18,524 bases of DNA from Pseudomonadota bacterium (GCA_023404095.1 JAEYDD010000059.1:1-18524); one strand, 5' to 3'; shown: positions 8,310 through 15,929, numbered from the stretch's first letter. Notes: generated from the letters alone by a model not told the origin. Made by a program: numbers and translations.

Positions 8310-8801
8310 ATGGATCCGGTCACGGGATTTTCAGAAAAAGAACTCCTTGGGCATGTTCAGGCGCTCCGCAATTTTGCTCGGCGCTTCCATTCATCGCCAA
8401 GCGATATCGACGATCTGGTTCAGGAGACGTTGACCAAGGCGCTGGCAAACGCCGAAAAATTTCAGTGTGGTACCCAGTTACGATCGTGGCTGTTCACAAT
8501 CATGCGCAACACATTTTGCACCAAGTTCGGCCTCTCGAAGCGCGAGCACGTCGGGCTTGCAGATGATGCAGCCCTACGGGTATCGGTGCCTGCGGTCCAA
8601 GATTGGAAGATCAGAGGACACGAACTGGAAACGGCGCTAGCCAGTCTGTCCGAGGATCACAGGCAGGCGATTACGTTCGTATTTGTGGACTGTATGAGTT
8701 ACGAGGAAGCGGCTGCGCGGTGTGGATGCGCTTTGGGAACAATGAAAAGCCGCATCAACCGGGCCCGTCTGCAACTCTGGACTGCTATCAATAGCGAGTG
8801 A
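8310..8801 (+). CDS. ECF sigma factor, EcfG (general stress response) type
   Basis: The protein is 163 residues with region 2 at about 10-75 and region 4 at about 105-160. Region 2 contains DIDDLVQETLTKAL for core and -10 contacts, and GTQLRSWLFTIMRNTFC, which closely matches the GTNLRSWLFTILRNTF signature of EcfG/RpoE2 proteins. Region 4 has MSYEEAAARCGCALGTMKSR, the helix-turn-helix that reads the -35 GGAAC. It directs RNA polymerase to stress promoters. EcfG proteins are normally held by the anti-sigma factor NepR and released by PhyR. Neither is encoded here, so this may be a paralogue of a chromosomal copy. GGAG about 8 bases upstream of the ATG supports the start. The gene converges with the response regulator, leaving 3 bases between the stops. 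Four matching promoters surround it. Confidence 0.9.
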   Translation: MDPVTGFSEKELLGHVQALRNFARRFHSSPSDIDDLVQETLTKALANAEKFQCGTQLRSWLFTIMRNTFCTKFGLSKREHVGLADDAALRVSVPAVQDWKIRGHELETALASLSEDHRQAITFVFVDCMSYEEAAARCGCALGTMKSRINRARLQLWTAINSE

Positions 8802-8804
8802 GCG

Positions 8805-9197
8805 CTAATTGAGCGATGCGTCGATATCGTTCGCAAACAGAGCCGCGGCAATTTTTCCCAACTCGGTCGGTTTTTTGCAAAGCGCAAAACCGGTGAATTT
8901 CACAGGAATAATCGACGGGTCGTAGCTCGTCGCAAAGACGAAGGCTATGTCTCGGCTTTCCAATTCCTCCGCGACCGGAAAGACGAATTCGTCGCCGAGA
9001 TGCACGTCCAGGATGGCCGCGTCGACGGGCGACGTTCTTATCAATTCGAGCGCGTCCTGAACGTTGCCAGTAGGCCCTACGACAACGGCACCAAGTTCTT
9101 CGAGCTTACGGCGGGTCTCGTCAGCAAGGAAATATTCGTCTTCGACGATGAGAACATACTTGCCTTCGAAAAGGCGAAGATAGGTCGAGTTTTCCAC
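8805..9197 (-). CDS. Single-domain response regulator (receiver only)
   Basis: The protein is 130 residues and consists of one CheY-like receiver with no output domain. The acidic pocket is in VLIVEDEY, the phospho-acceptor is Asp64 in AAILDVHLG, the Ser/Thr switch is in FATSYD, and the conserved Lys is in CKKPTELG. Such stand-alone receivers in alphaproteobacteria often pass or drain phosphate for HWE kinases of the general stress response. An HWE kinase lies at 14952-15929, but pairing is only a guess. I chose GTG 9197 because GAGG ends 5 bases before it. The in-frame GTG at 9203 would sit directly against that site. The likely promoter is 171 bases upstream, giving a long leader. Confidence 0.88.
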   Translation of the reverse strand: MENSTYLRLFEGKYVLIVEDEYFLADETRRKLEELGAVVVGPTGNVQDALELIRTSPVDAAILDVHLGDEFVFPVAEELESRDIAFVFATSYDPSIIPVKFTGFALCKKPTELGKIAAALFANDIDASLN

Positions 9198-9367
9198 GTT
9201 CACCTCACAGCAACTTTCATATCTCTAGCCAGCCGTGAGAAACCAGGCAAGTGCGAGCGAACGATCGCTCCTGATCCACGCCCTCTAGTAATCGTCGACA
9301 CTTTATTTCGCCGAGGCTAGACACTTCCTCTTGACGATTTGACATCATCACAACGACGAGCGCTTTC

Positions 9368-9392
9368 AACATCGGGCTAATCCGATAGTTCC
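9368..9392 (-). promoter_or_regulatory. EcfG-type promoter for the response regulator
   Basis: On the minus strand GGAAC (9392-9388) is followed after 17 bases by GTT (9370-9368). It points toward the response regulator and would give a leader of about 160 bases. It lies back to back with the dehydrogenase promoter, with 27 bases between the two -35 elements. Confidence 0.65.
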
Positions 9393-9419
9393 GGCCGCGC
9401 AAAAATAAGCGATCAAGCG

Positions 9420-9444
9420 GGAACTTCCTTTAAGACCTCAGGTT
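9420..9444 (+). promoter_or_regulatory. EcfG-type promoter of the alcohol dehydrogenase
   Basis: GGAAC at 9420-9424, 17 bases, then GTT at 9442-9444. The -10 is 34 bases before the ATG at 9479. Spacing and both elements are identical to the other three copies in the window. Confidence 0.75.
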
Positions 9445-9478
9445 CGGCGATCGGCTCAACCAATCGAAGGAGATACTC

Positions 9479-10654
9479 ATGAAAGCGCTCTGCTGGCACG
9501 GCAAAGGCGATATCCGATGCGATAGCGTCCCGGAACCGCAGCTCGAAGATGGCCGCGACGTGATTATCAAGATGACGGCGTGCGCGATCTGCGGATCGGA
9601 CCTGCATTTGATGGACGGGTATATCCCGTTCATGGAAAAAGGCGACATTCTCGGCCATGAATTCATGGGTGAAGTCGTTGAAGTCGGCCACGACAACAAG
9701 AAGCTCAAAGTCGGCGACCGGATCGTAGTCCCTTTCACCATCTGCTGCGGCGAATGCCAGCAATGCCTGAAGGGTAACTGGTCGGTCTGTGAAAGTTCCA
9801 ACCGCAAGGCCGAAAATGCGACCAAGGCTTTCGGCTACCCGACCGCTGGGCTGTTTGGATATTCTCATCTGACCGGCGCCTATGCCGGCGGTCAGGCGGA
9901 ATATGTCCGGGTCCCTTACGCGGATGTTTCGCCCATCATCATTCCAAACGGCATGACGGACGAGCAAGCCTTGTTCCTCGGCGATATCTTCCCCACGGGA
10001 TGGATGGCGGCAGCCAACTGCGAGATAGAGCCCACCGACATCGTCGCGATATGGGGATGCGGTCCGGTCGGACAGTTTTGCATCAAGAGCGCATTCATAC
10101 AGGGCGCTGCGCGCGTCATCGCGATCGACAACGTTCCTGAGCGCCTTGCATTAGCCCAGGCGATCGGCGCGGAGATTATCAATTTCGACGACATCGGCGG
10201 TACCGTCCTCGATTACATCAAGGACATCACTGACGGCCACGGGGCTGACAAATGCATTGATGCCGTGGGCGCGGAGTCGCATGCCACGGCGTCCTTCGAT
10301 GCGATCATCGACAAGATTAAGGCTGCCACCCTGATCGGGACAGACCGCCCGCATGTGCTACGCGCCGCAATCATGGCCTGCAGACCAGGCGGAATCGTTT
10401 CGGTCCCTGGCGTCTACGGTGGTTTCCTTGACAAAATTCCAGTCGGCGCAGCGATGAACAAGGGGCTGACGATCCGTACCGGCCAGACCCACGTCAATCG
10501 ATACTCGCTCGATCTTTTACGCCGCATCGAGGAAGGCGAAATCGACCCGAGCTTTGTCATCACCCATCGCGCCAAGCTCGAAGATGGGCCGGAGTTCTAC
10601 GAGACATTCCGGGACAAGAAAGACAACTGCATCAAGGTCGTGATGACCGCCTGA
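9479..10654 (+). CDS. Zinc-dependent alcohol dehydrogenase (formaldehyde dehydrogenase-like MDR)
   Basis: The protein is 391 residues, a full-length member of the threonine/alcohol/glutathione-independent formaldehyde dehydrogenase group. Catalytic zinc ligands are Cys38 (CGSDLH), His60 and Glu61 (GHE). The structural zinc site has Cys90, Cys93, Cys96 and Cys104. NAD binding is by IWGCGPVGQF. It probably oxidises a small alcohol or aldehyde adduct with NAD in the cytoplasm; the substrate is unknown. AAGGAG lies about 8 bases before the ATG. It is transcribed alone, divergent from the response regulator. Its EcfG-type promoter suggests induction in stationary phase or under osmotic or desiccation stress. 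Unlike the dehydrogenase domain in the glycan operon, all zinc ligands are kept. Confidence 0.92.
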   Translation: MKALCWHGKGDIRCDSVPEPQLEDGRDVIIKMTACAICGSDLHLMDGYIPFMEKGDILGHEFMGEVVEVGHDNKKLKVGDRIVVPFTICCGECQQCLKGNWSVCESSNRKAENATKAFGYPTAGLFGYSHLTGAYAGGQAEYVRVPYADVSPIIIPNGMTDEQALFLGDIFPTGWMAAANCEIEPTDIVAIWGCGPVGQFCIKSAFIQGAARVIAIDNVPERLALAQAIGAEIINFDDIGGTVLDYIKDITDGHGADKCIDAVGAESHATASFDAIIDKIKAATLIGTDRPHVLRAAIMACRPGGIVSVPGVYGGFLDKIPVGAAMNKGLTIRTGQTHVNRYSLDLLRRIEEGEIDPSFVITHRAKLEDGPEFYETFRDKKDNCIKVVMTA

Positions 10655-10740
10655 CGGCCCGGTTCTAAGGCAGCTAGCTTTCATTTGGAGTGTGGGAAAC
10701 TTTTGAGGCCGGCCCCAGTTTGTCCCCGCCGATTTCAGCA

Positions 10741-11062
10741 ACGAAGGATCTGCACAATCGCGAAAGCAGCGCCTTGCAATATGCAATGCGCGACCGCCTG
10801 ACGGCACTTAGTCGCGCATTGAGACGATGGATGACGATCTCGGCCGTTCGGCGGCCGGTGGCGTGACACGCGCCGGCTTCGACAGGATGGTGGTGGAGGT
10901 CTGCCTCGGCAAGGTCGGCGCTGTGGCCGCACGAGAGGTGTCGCGGTTTGCCCGCAACAGCCGCGATTGGCAGCAACTCATCGAGATGTGTCGCGTCGTT
11001 GATACCGTTCTGATCGACCAGGAGGCGGTCTATGCGCCGCGCCAAGGTAATGACCGCCTGCT
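10741..11062 (+). pseudogene. Serine recombinase (large resolvase family) remnant
   Basis: Two frames together give the start of a recombinase. Frame one (10741 to about 10800) reads LHNRESSALQYAMRDRLTAL, matching the N-terminal NxEST-x-QYALRDRA segment of large serine recombinases. After a frameshift, 10830-11062 reads DDDLGRSAAGGVTRAGFDRM and continues with KVGAVAAREVSRFARNSRDWQQLIEMC, including the conserved REVSRFARN and DDDLGRS segments, then stops matching after GNDRLL. The catalytic-Ser start and all of the C-terminal DNA-binding part are missing. It is a non-functional relic of a mobile element. Confidence 0.8.
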
Positions 11063-11228
11063 ACCGATCGAACATCCACGCCGGCACCTCCAGAGATCGG
11101 TCAGAGGAAGCGCCGGAAAGGCTGCAACGGAAAATTGCCGTCCCTTTGGCCAGCGCCTCATGGACATGGACAAACTGACCGAACCAGGGATGCCACGGAT
11201 ACAAAAGTTCGCAAACCTCTGTCCCGTG
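11061..11228 (-). pseudogene. Fragment of a small recombinase-associated protein
   Basis: The minus-strand frame contains TEVCELLYPWHPWFGQFVHV and ends in SLEVPAWMFDR followed by a stop. The YPWHPWFG and PAWMFD segments resemble small proteins (DUF5372-like) encoded beside large serine recombinases in rhizobial mobile elements. That assignment is from memory of the pattern and is tentative. The N terminus is lost, and the stop falls where the family would continue. It sits on the opposite strand immediately after the recombinase relic, so the two are probably debris of one insertion. Confidence 0.5.
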
Positions 11229-11245
11229 GGCGTTCTGTCGTCGCG

Positions 11246-11335
11246 ATGTACAACGAGTTCCGGCCACACAGCGCGATCGGCAACAAGGTGCCGACATCAT
11301 TCATGAACGGCTCATCGGCACCCCCGCCGGGCTGA
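11246..11335 (+). pseudogene. C-terminal tail of an IS3-family transposase OrfB
   Basis: About 29 residues read MYNEFRPHSAIGNKVPTSF and then a Ser/Pro-rich tail ending APPPG. YNxxRPHSAIG is the hallmark of the end of the DDE integrase core of IS3-family OrfB. The catalytic DDE residues are gone, so this is a stub left after truncation. No insertion-sequence end could be placed with confidence in 11336-11418. Confidence 0.8.
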
Positions 11336-11418
11336 GCCTTAACCCCGAAAATTCCAGCTTCCGCTGGCCCAAGATCGGGGGGCACCTCAAAATGGGCCAG
11401 AGATTACTTCAAAATGGA

Positions 11419-11817
11419 TTATTTCCACGAGGCAAGGTCAGATGCAACCTTCAGAAGCCTTCGAAACTTTTGGCATTGCATGTGGCTCTCCGCTTTGCAT
11501 TCCGCCACATGCCGCAGCGCTTTTGCGAGAGTCCCGAGCTTCTTGATCCGGACCTCAAGAGCGTCGGCCCTCGCGTGAAAGGCGTTGCGGGGGATGACGG
11601 GTTTGCCGTCCTTGCCGATCATGCCCTTCATTTCTTCCAGCGAGAAACCTGCAGACTTTCCGAGCTGTATCAGAGCGATCTGCGTGAGGGCCTCCGGCCC
11701 GAACTGCCGACGGAGGCCACGGCGACCGAGGGACTCGATCAATCCGATCTCGTCATAGTAGCGCAGCGTCGAAGGTGGCACCCCGGTCTTCTCAGACAAC
11801 AAGCCGATATCTAGCAT
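11419..11817 (-). CDS. MerR-family transcriptional regulator
   Basis: The protein is 132 residues. Residues 1 to about 70 form the winged helix-turn-helix: IGLLSEKTGVPPSTLRYYDE, IGLI and LRRQFGPEALTQIALIQLGK are family hallmarks. A helical dimerisation region follows, then a Cys/His-containing tail (CKAESHMQCQKF) that could help sense a ligand. That role is inferred. An AGAGGA stands a few bases before the ATG. It is divergent from the MFS transporter across 73 bases that carry a MerR-style operator, so it probably controls the transporter and perhaps itself. The inducer is unknown. The reading frame is intact even though the transporter is broken. Confidence 0.9.
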   Translation of the reverse strand: MLDIGLLSEKTGVPPSTLRYYDEIGLIESLGRRGLRRQFGPEALTQIALIQLGKSAGFSLEEMKGMIGKDGKPVIPRNAFHARADALEVRIKKLGTLAKALRHVAECKAESHMQCQKFRRLLKVASDLASWK

Positions 11818-11825
11818 TTATCCTC

Positions 11826-11850
11826 TTGACCTCAAGCTGACTTGAAGTGG
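11826..11850 (+). promoter_or_regulatory. MerR operator/promoter of the transporter
   Basis: TTGACC (11826-11831) is a good -35. It overlaps a near-perfect inverted repeat, ACCTCAAG then CTGA then CTTGAAGT (7 of 8 bases paired), at 11829-11848. The stretch 11832-11850 would be a 19-base spacer, the long spacing typical of MerR-controlled promoters, but the -10 hexamer itself is not clear. The direction is toward the MFS gene. Confidence 0.7.
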
Positions 11851-11890
11851 CACGGTAGCGCCGATGCTTTCAATGGCAAGAGGAATTAAC

Positions 11891-13279
11891 ATGAGAACTC
11901 CTTCTATCGGTATCCGCAGTCCCTCCGTCACCTTCGCCTTGGCGGGATCGGCGTTGTTGGGCTCCCTCGGCGTAAGCGTTGTCACCGTCGCCCTACCTTC
12001 TCTCGCGGAGGAATTCTCAACTCCAGCCTCAGCCGTGCAAGGGTCGTGATCGCCTATCTCCTAGCCGCAACTGTTACGGTGATTGTTGCTGGCAAACTTG
12101 GCGACGCACTTGGTTCCCGACGCATCCTCCTCGGAGGCTTGGTCACCTTTACCATTGCCTCCGCCCTGTGCGCACTTGCTCCCACTCTCGGCGCATTGGC
12201 TGCGGCGCGTGCGGTACAGGGTATCGGAGCGGCGGTTCTGATGGCGCTTCCCATGTCGATTCTCAAGGAAGTGGTGGGCAAAGAGCGGATTGGATCGGCG
12301 ATGGTCCTGCTCGGCACAATGTCGGCCATCGGCACTGCGCTTGGCCCGTCCCTTGGCGGCATCCTGTTGTCCGGCTTCGGATGGCGTGCCGCTTTTTTTC
12401 CTACTCGCAGCCCTTGGAGTAGCAACGACCATTGCATCCATGACCACGATTCCAGCGGACTGTCACATAACTGAAAGCGAGACTGACCGCCTGGACTGGC
12501 TTGGAGCCTCCCTACTTGGGACAGCATTGATCTTCTACTCGCTCCTGATGTCAAAGGCGGGAGGCGCTGGCTCATCGAGTTTCCTTCTGCTCGCGGCTTT
12601 GATGGCTATGGCCGCGTTTGTATTGGTGGAGAGAAAGGCAGAATTTCCGTTGATCCCAATCGCGGTCCTTCGAAGAGCACCTATCGCCACAGCGCTGGCA
12701 ACTAACTTGATCTTGTCGATGGTCATGATGACAACTCTTGTTGTGGGGCCATTCTATCTGTCACTAAGCCTCAAACTGGATGCCAGCGTGATCGGTCTCG
12801 TCATGTCAATCGGTCCCGCTACTGCCGCGCTGACGGGGTTCGCAGCCGGACGAGCCGTGGATCAGTTCGGTACCCGCGCGGTTATAACGGCAGGATTGAT
12901 CGAGACCTGCATCGGCTTCCTGTCACTGGCGCTGCTTCCGCGATATACGGGGGTTGCGGGATACGTGATGTCCTTGATCATACTGACGCCTGGCTTCCAG
13001 ATGTTTCTCGCGGCTAACGGCGCGGGGCTCATGACGGCCGCACCGGACAGCCAGCGAGGCGTTCTCTCTGGACTACTCAGTTTGTCCCGAAATCTGGGCT
13101 TTGTAACCGGCGCGTCGGCGATGATGACATTGTTCATGTTCGCAGTGGGCGACAGCAACCTGTCCGCGTCGTCCGAGAACGCGGTAGCGCGAGGATTCTC
13201 GATTACCTTCCTGGCGGCATCTGGTCTTGCCGTGTGCTCTATACTTGCCACGAGCTTCAGTCCAAGGGAGAAGCTCTGA
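11891..13279 (+). pseudogene. MFS drug/efflux transporter (DHA2-like), broken by two frameshifts
   Basis: Three frames join into one multi-span transporter of about 460 residues. Frame one (11891 to about 12040) has TM1 with VVTVALPSLAEEFSTPASAVQ. Frame two (about 12043 to 12395) gives AYLLAATVTVIVAGKLGDALG and the following spans. Frame three (about 12396 to 13279) gives the remaining spans. The first lesion looks like one lost base, since CAAGGGTCGTG should read Q-W-V-V. The second is one extra T in a run of seven at 12393-12399, since R-A-A-F-F-L-L would need six. AAGAGGA 6 bases before the ATG supports the start. If the lesions are real, no functional protein is made. Homopolymer or assembly error could explain the second one. 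The likely role was proton-driven efflux in the inner membrane under control of the MerR regulator. Confidence 0.82.
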
Positions 13280-13621
13280 CGCCACACCACATTCGCCTTG
13301 TCCAGACTTGTGGTTTGACTGCTCAGGACCAGTCACGGCCCTGCATGCCGCTTCACGCCCAATACCAGTCATAGACCACCCTGTTTGACCGCACCCAAAC
13401 CCAGACATGGCTTTACATCGGTGCTTGCTGCTTCCGCTTGCCGCTCCGCTAGACGGTTGGGGAAGGCATCCCGCGGCAATTGACGGTGCGAGATGGCAGT
13501 CATTCCCCTATCAGCACAAACGCTACCCTCACGGGTGACGATGGCGGCAGTGAAGTTGCCAGCGCGGCTTTTGTATGGCACCTCGTACATGCCAAATTGC
13601 GAACGACATAAGGATGCGACC
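13280..13621. other. Non-coding gap with no recognised feature
   Basis: These 342 bases lie between the transporter remnant and the MgtC gene. Open frames exist on both strands, but none resembles a known protein. I found no strong terminator hairpin, no GGAAC-N17-GTT motif and no RNA gene. Confidence 0.5.
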
Positions 13622-14122
13622 GTGGGAGACGAAATTTGGGGGACGTTAGTTAAAGAATTCTCTGATGTTCCAGACGCTTCGGCCATAACTCGCATCACTG
13701 TTCGTCTTGTGATCGCGGCGGTACTCGGTGGGGTGCTCGGGTTCGAACGCGAGAGCAAGGGCAGAAGTGCTGGCTTGCGGACTCACATGTTGGTTGCCGT
13801 GGGTGCCGCACTCTTCGTTATAGGTCCACTGCAGAGCGGTATGCAGATCGGCGATCTGTCACGCGTACTGCAGGGTGTCGTTCAAGGAATAGGCTTCCTC
13901 GGCGCGGGTGCTATCATAATCCGCTCGGCGCAGCGCGAGGTGGAAGGGCTCACCACAGCGGCCGGTATCTGGGCGACAGCCGCGATCGGCGTAATGGCCG
14001 GCCTGGGAATGGAGGTAACTGCCGTCTTATCGACCGCGATCGTCTTGGTGATTCTCGCAGCGGTGCCTCACATCTTGCCCGCGCCATCCGAGACGGAGTC
14101 AAAGTCTAGTGGGGAGGATTGA
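13622..14122 (+). CDS. MgtC/SapB-family inner-membrane protein
   Basis: The protein is 166 residues with four to five hydrophobic segments. The family signature is clear: AAVLGGVLGFERESKGRSAGLRTHMLV, then GIGFLGAGAII and EVEGLTTAAGIWATAAIGVMAGLG. The length matches the membrane domain alone (SapB-type), without the cytoplasmic C-terminal domain of enterobacterial MgtC. MgtC-type proteins are linked to survival in low magnesium or acid; the function here is not shown. I chose GTG 13622 because AAGGA lies 7 bases upstream and the family starts close to this point. An in-frame ATG at 13493 adds 43 residues that are not family-like. The 3' end overlaps the convergent metallo-hydrolase remnant by 24 bases. 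Confidence 0.88.
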   Translation: MGDEIWGTLVKEFSDVPDASAITRITVRLVIAAVLGGVLGFERESKGRSAGLRTHMLVAVGAALFVIGPLQSGMQIGDLSRVLQGVVQGIGFLGAGAIIIRSAQREVEGLTTAAGIWATAAIGVMAGLGMEVTAVLSTAIVLVILAAVPHILPAPSETESKSSGED

Positions 14123-14503
14123 CCGTAGGACGATCTGAATGAAATCCGCAAGGATTTCAAGCGCGTCGTTCATGTTCGCGTCATGCATCGGCGCCATGCC
14201 CGTGAGAAAAGATTCGGCTTCAGGGCCGCCAGTGTAGCTACGGATGTTTCGACCTGACCATTCTATTTTGAAATATACCGGCGAAGCCCGCGCCTCCGCG
14301 GTTTGCATTGCCGTGGTATAAACCGATTCCGGTTTCACCGTAACGAACGCGGCGCCGGCAATCAGCGTTCGATCCGATGCTCGCCAGAGCGACACGTGTC
14401 CCGGCGAGTGGCCGGGAGTAAGGATCCATTGCCATCCCGCCATGAACTGGGACCGAAACCGCCCGACATAGTTGTCTCCGGTCGTCTGTCTGCAGATCCC
14501 CCC
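14099..14503 (-). pseudogene. Truncated metallo-beta-lactamase-fold hydrolase
   Basis: The frame reads GWQWILTPGHSPGHVSLWRA, then TLIAGAAFVTVKPESVY and a family-like C-terminal tail. TPGHSPGHVS is the second metal-binding His segment of this fold. The N-terminal half with the HxHxDH site is absent: a stop lies just upstream at 14504-14506. The metal-bridging Asp of the usual LIAGDAF is replaced by Ala. With two parts of the metal site gone it cannot be an active hydrolase. The stop codon falls inside the end of the convergent mgtC-like gene, which suggests a rearranged 3' end. Confidence 0.75.
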
Positions 14504-14569
14504 TCATAGGCATTTAGTCATGCATGTGACCCACCATTTACTCGTACTGCGCTCTCATCTGATGAAGGT

Positions 14570-14945
14570 TTTCTGACCGCTGACAACATCCTTAAATTTA
14601 AATATGTGCAGCGCAGCACTTCGTGCCCATATAGGAACTTCTGCCCCTTGGTGGGCGAAAGACACGAATGTGACCGACACGTCGAGCTGAACAACTTCGG
14701 CTCGGACCTTGGCATGCTGAAGTGCCGGCTTTATCTGTCGACCATCTGCTCGCAAAACGCCGCTCCTCGTCGTCCTGGACGGATGCGCTCAGATGCCGTA
14801 ACGTATGACATGGCTCCGGCTCGTTGGTCGTCAAAGCACATCCCAGCCGGGCCATGAAACGCTCGGACCAGTTCCATAGCAGTAACATTTCATCTTAGAC
14901 GACCAGGATGCGTTTTTTTGCGTCGTTGGCTTCAGCTTCGGGCAT
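14570..14945 (-). pseudogene. Response regulator remnant downstream of the HWE kinase
   Basis: From the ATG at 14945 the minus strand reads MPEAEANDAKKRILVV, then a TAA stop, then DEMLLL. Receivers normally continue with an acidic residue here (LVVEDE or LVVDDE), so a GAA or similar codon has become TAA. A few codons later CTATGGAACTGG needs one more base to restore L-M-E-L-V, the usual continuation. The rest is scrambled across frames and I cannot place the phospho-Asp, so the 3' limit is only estimated from a typical receiver length. The start is 7 bases after the kinase stop, so the pair was once an operon. Confidence 0.6.
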
Positions 14946-14951
14946 TCGACC

Positions 14952-15929
14952 TCACAATGGTATCCTGATCGTTGCCATCAAACCTTCGGGCTTGTAGAAA
15001 AGTTCCACCCTTCCGCCGGCGTGTGCCAACGTTCCCTCGATCAGTTCGGTGCCGTATCCTTTGCGTGTCGGCGGAATCACCACAGGCCCGTTCCTCTCCT
15101 TCCATTCACAGACCAGAAATTGACGGCCACGTGCGTCCGGCTCGATATACCAAACGAGATGCACCTCTCCTTCCGGAACGGAAAAAGCGCCATATTTCAC
15201 CGCGTTGGTTGTGAGCTCGTGCAAGATCATGCTGACCGCCAATACCTTCGGACCGGCGATCTGAACCGGCGATCCTTCGGTTAGAAGCCGACCTCGGGCG
15301 ATCCCGGAGGCGGCGTTCAGCAGTAGCGTTTCGAGGTCGGCAGTCTCCCGGTTCGCCGCAATTTCCTGAGCTCGAAGTGTGAGGTCTAGTCTTTTTAAAA
15401 ACGTATCACGGAAGACTAGCGCGGCAGGATCGTCGGCGTCTGTATGCATTGCCACGGCGCGAACGACCGCAACCATATTTCGCATACGGTGGCGTGTCTC
15501 GGCAATGATGAACTCCTGCTCAGCATTTATGCGCTGGCGTTCCGTGACGTCCTCGAAAGTGACGAGGACGCTGCTGCTGTTGTCGTCGGGGTGAACGAGC
15601 CGACGGGCGTCGACATGAAAGGTCTTCGGGCCGATCGCGGGGAAGTCGTGGGTGACCTCGTAGCCAACGACCGCGGCAGCCTTCGGTATCACCCCTTCGA
15701 TTAGATGTCGCAGTTCGGCAATGTCCCACTGGCCGTCTCCGAGATCGAACAGGCTTTCGCCAAGGACTTCGTCGCGATCGACCTCGAACAATTTGACGAA
15801 TGCGTTGTTGGCCGAGGTCACACAGAGACGTCTGTCTAGCACGACAAGGGGTTGCGTCATCGTGTCGACGACGCCCTGCGCCTGGACGTGGCCGCTTCTG
15901 AGCAATCGGTAAAGGTCTTCAAGGGTCAT
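14952..15929 (-). CDS. PAS-domain HWE-family sensor histidine kinase
   Basis: The protein is 325 residues. A PAS sensor spans about 15-130, with TQPLVVLDRRLCVTSANNAF and the closing VTFEDVTERQ. The HWE phosphorylation box is ETRHRMRNMVAVVRA with His147. The ATPase part has LHELTTNAVKYGAFS (His237, Glu238, Asn242) and CEWKERNGP (Trp276, Glu278), the residues that name the HWE family. GYGTELIEGTLAHAGG follows. No membrane segment is seen, so it is a soluble kinase that may sense light, redox state or a ligand through PAS; no cofactor Cys is obvious. HWE kinases often feed PhyR in the general stress response, which fits the EcfG motifs to the left. Its neighbouring receiver gene is dead. The frame is intact, unlike its neighbours. 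Confidence 0.92.
   Translation of the reverse strand: MTLEDLYRLLRSGHVQAQGVVDTMTQPLVVLDRRLCVTSANNAFVKLFEVDRDEVLGESLFDLGDGQWDIAELRHLIEGVIPKAAAVVGYEVTHDFPAIGPKTFHVDARRLVHPDDNSSSVLVTFEDVTERQRINAEQEFIIAETRHRMRNMVAVVRAVAMHTDADDPAALVFRDTFLKRLDLTLRAQEIAANRETADLETLLLNAASGIARGRLLTEGSPVQIAGPKVLAVSMILHELTTNAVKYGAFSVPEGEVHLVWYIEPDARGRQFLVCEWKERNGPVVIPPTRKGYGTELIEGTLAHAGGRVELFYKPEGLMATIRIPL

Noticed and set aside
9217..9348. Possible 42-codon leader peptide upstream of the response regulator
   Set aside because: It has no ribosome binding site and no known relative; kept only as a remark on the long leader.
13369..13758. Open frame of 129 codons on the minus strand
   Set aside because: It overlaps the clear MgtC gene, has no recognisable domain and no ribosome site that I can support.
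14634..14660. GGAAC on the plus strand inside the receiver remnant
   Set aside because: No GTT at 16-18 bases and no gene downstream on that strand.
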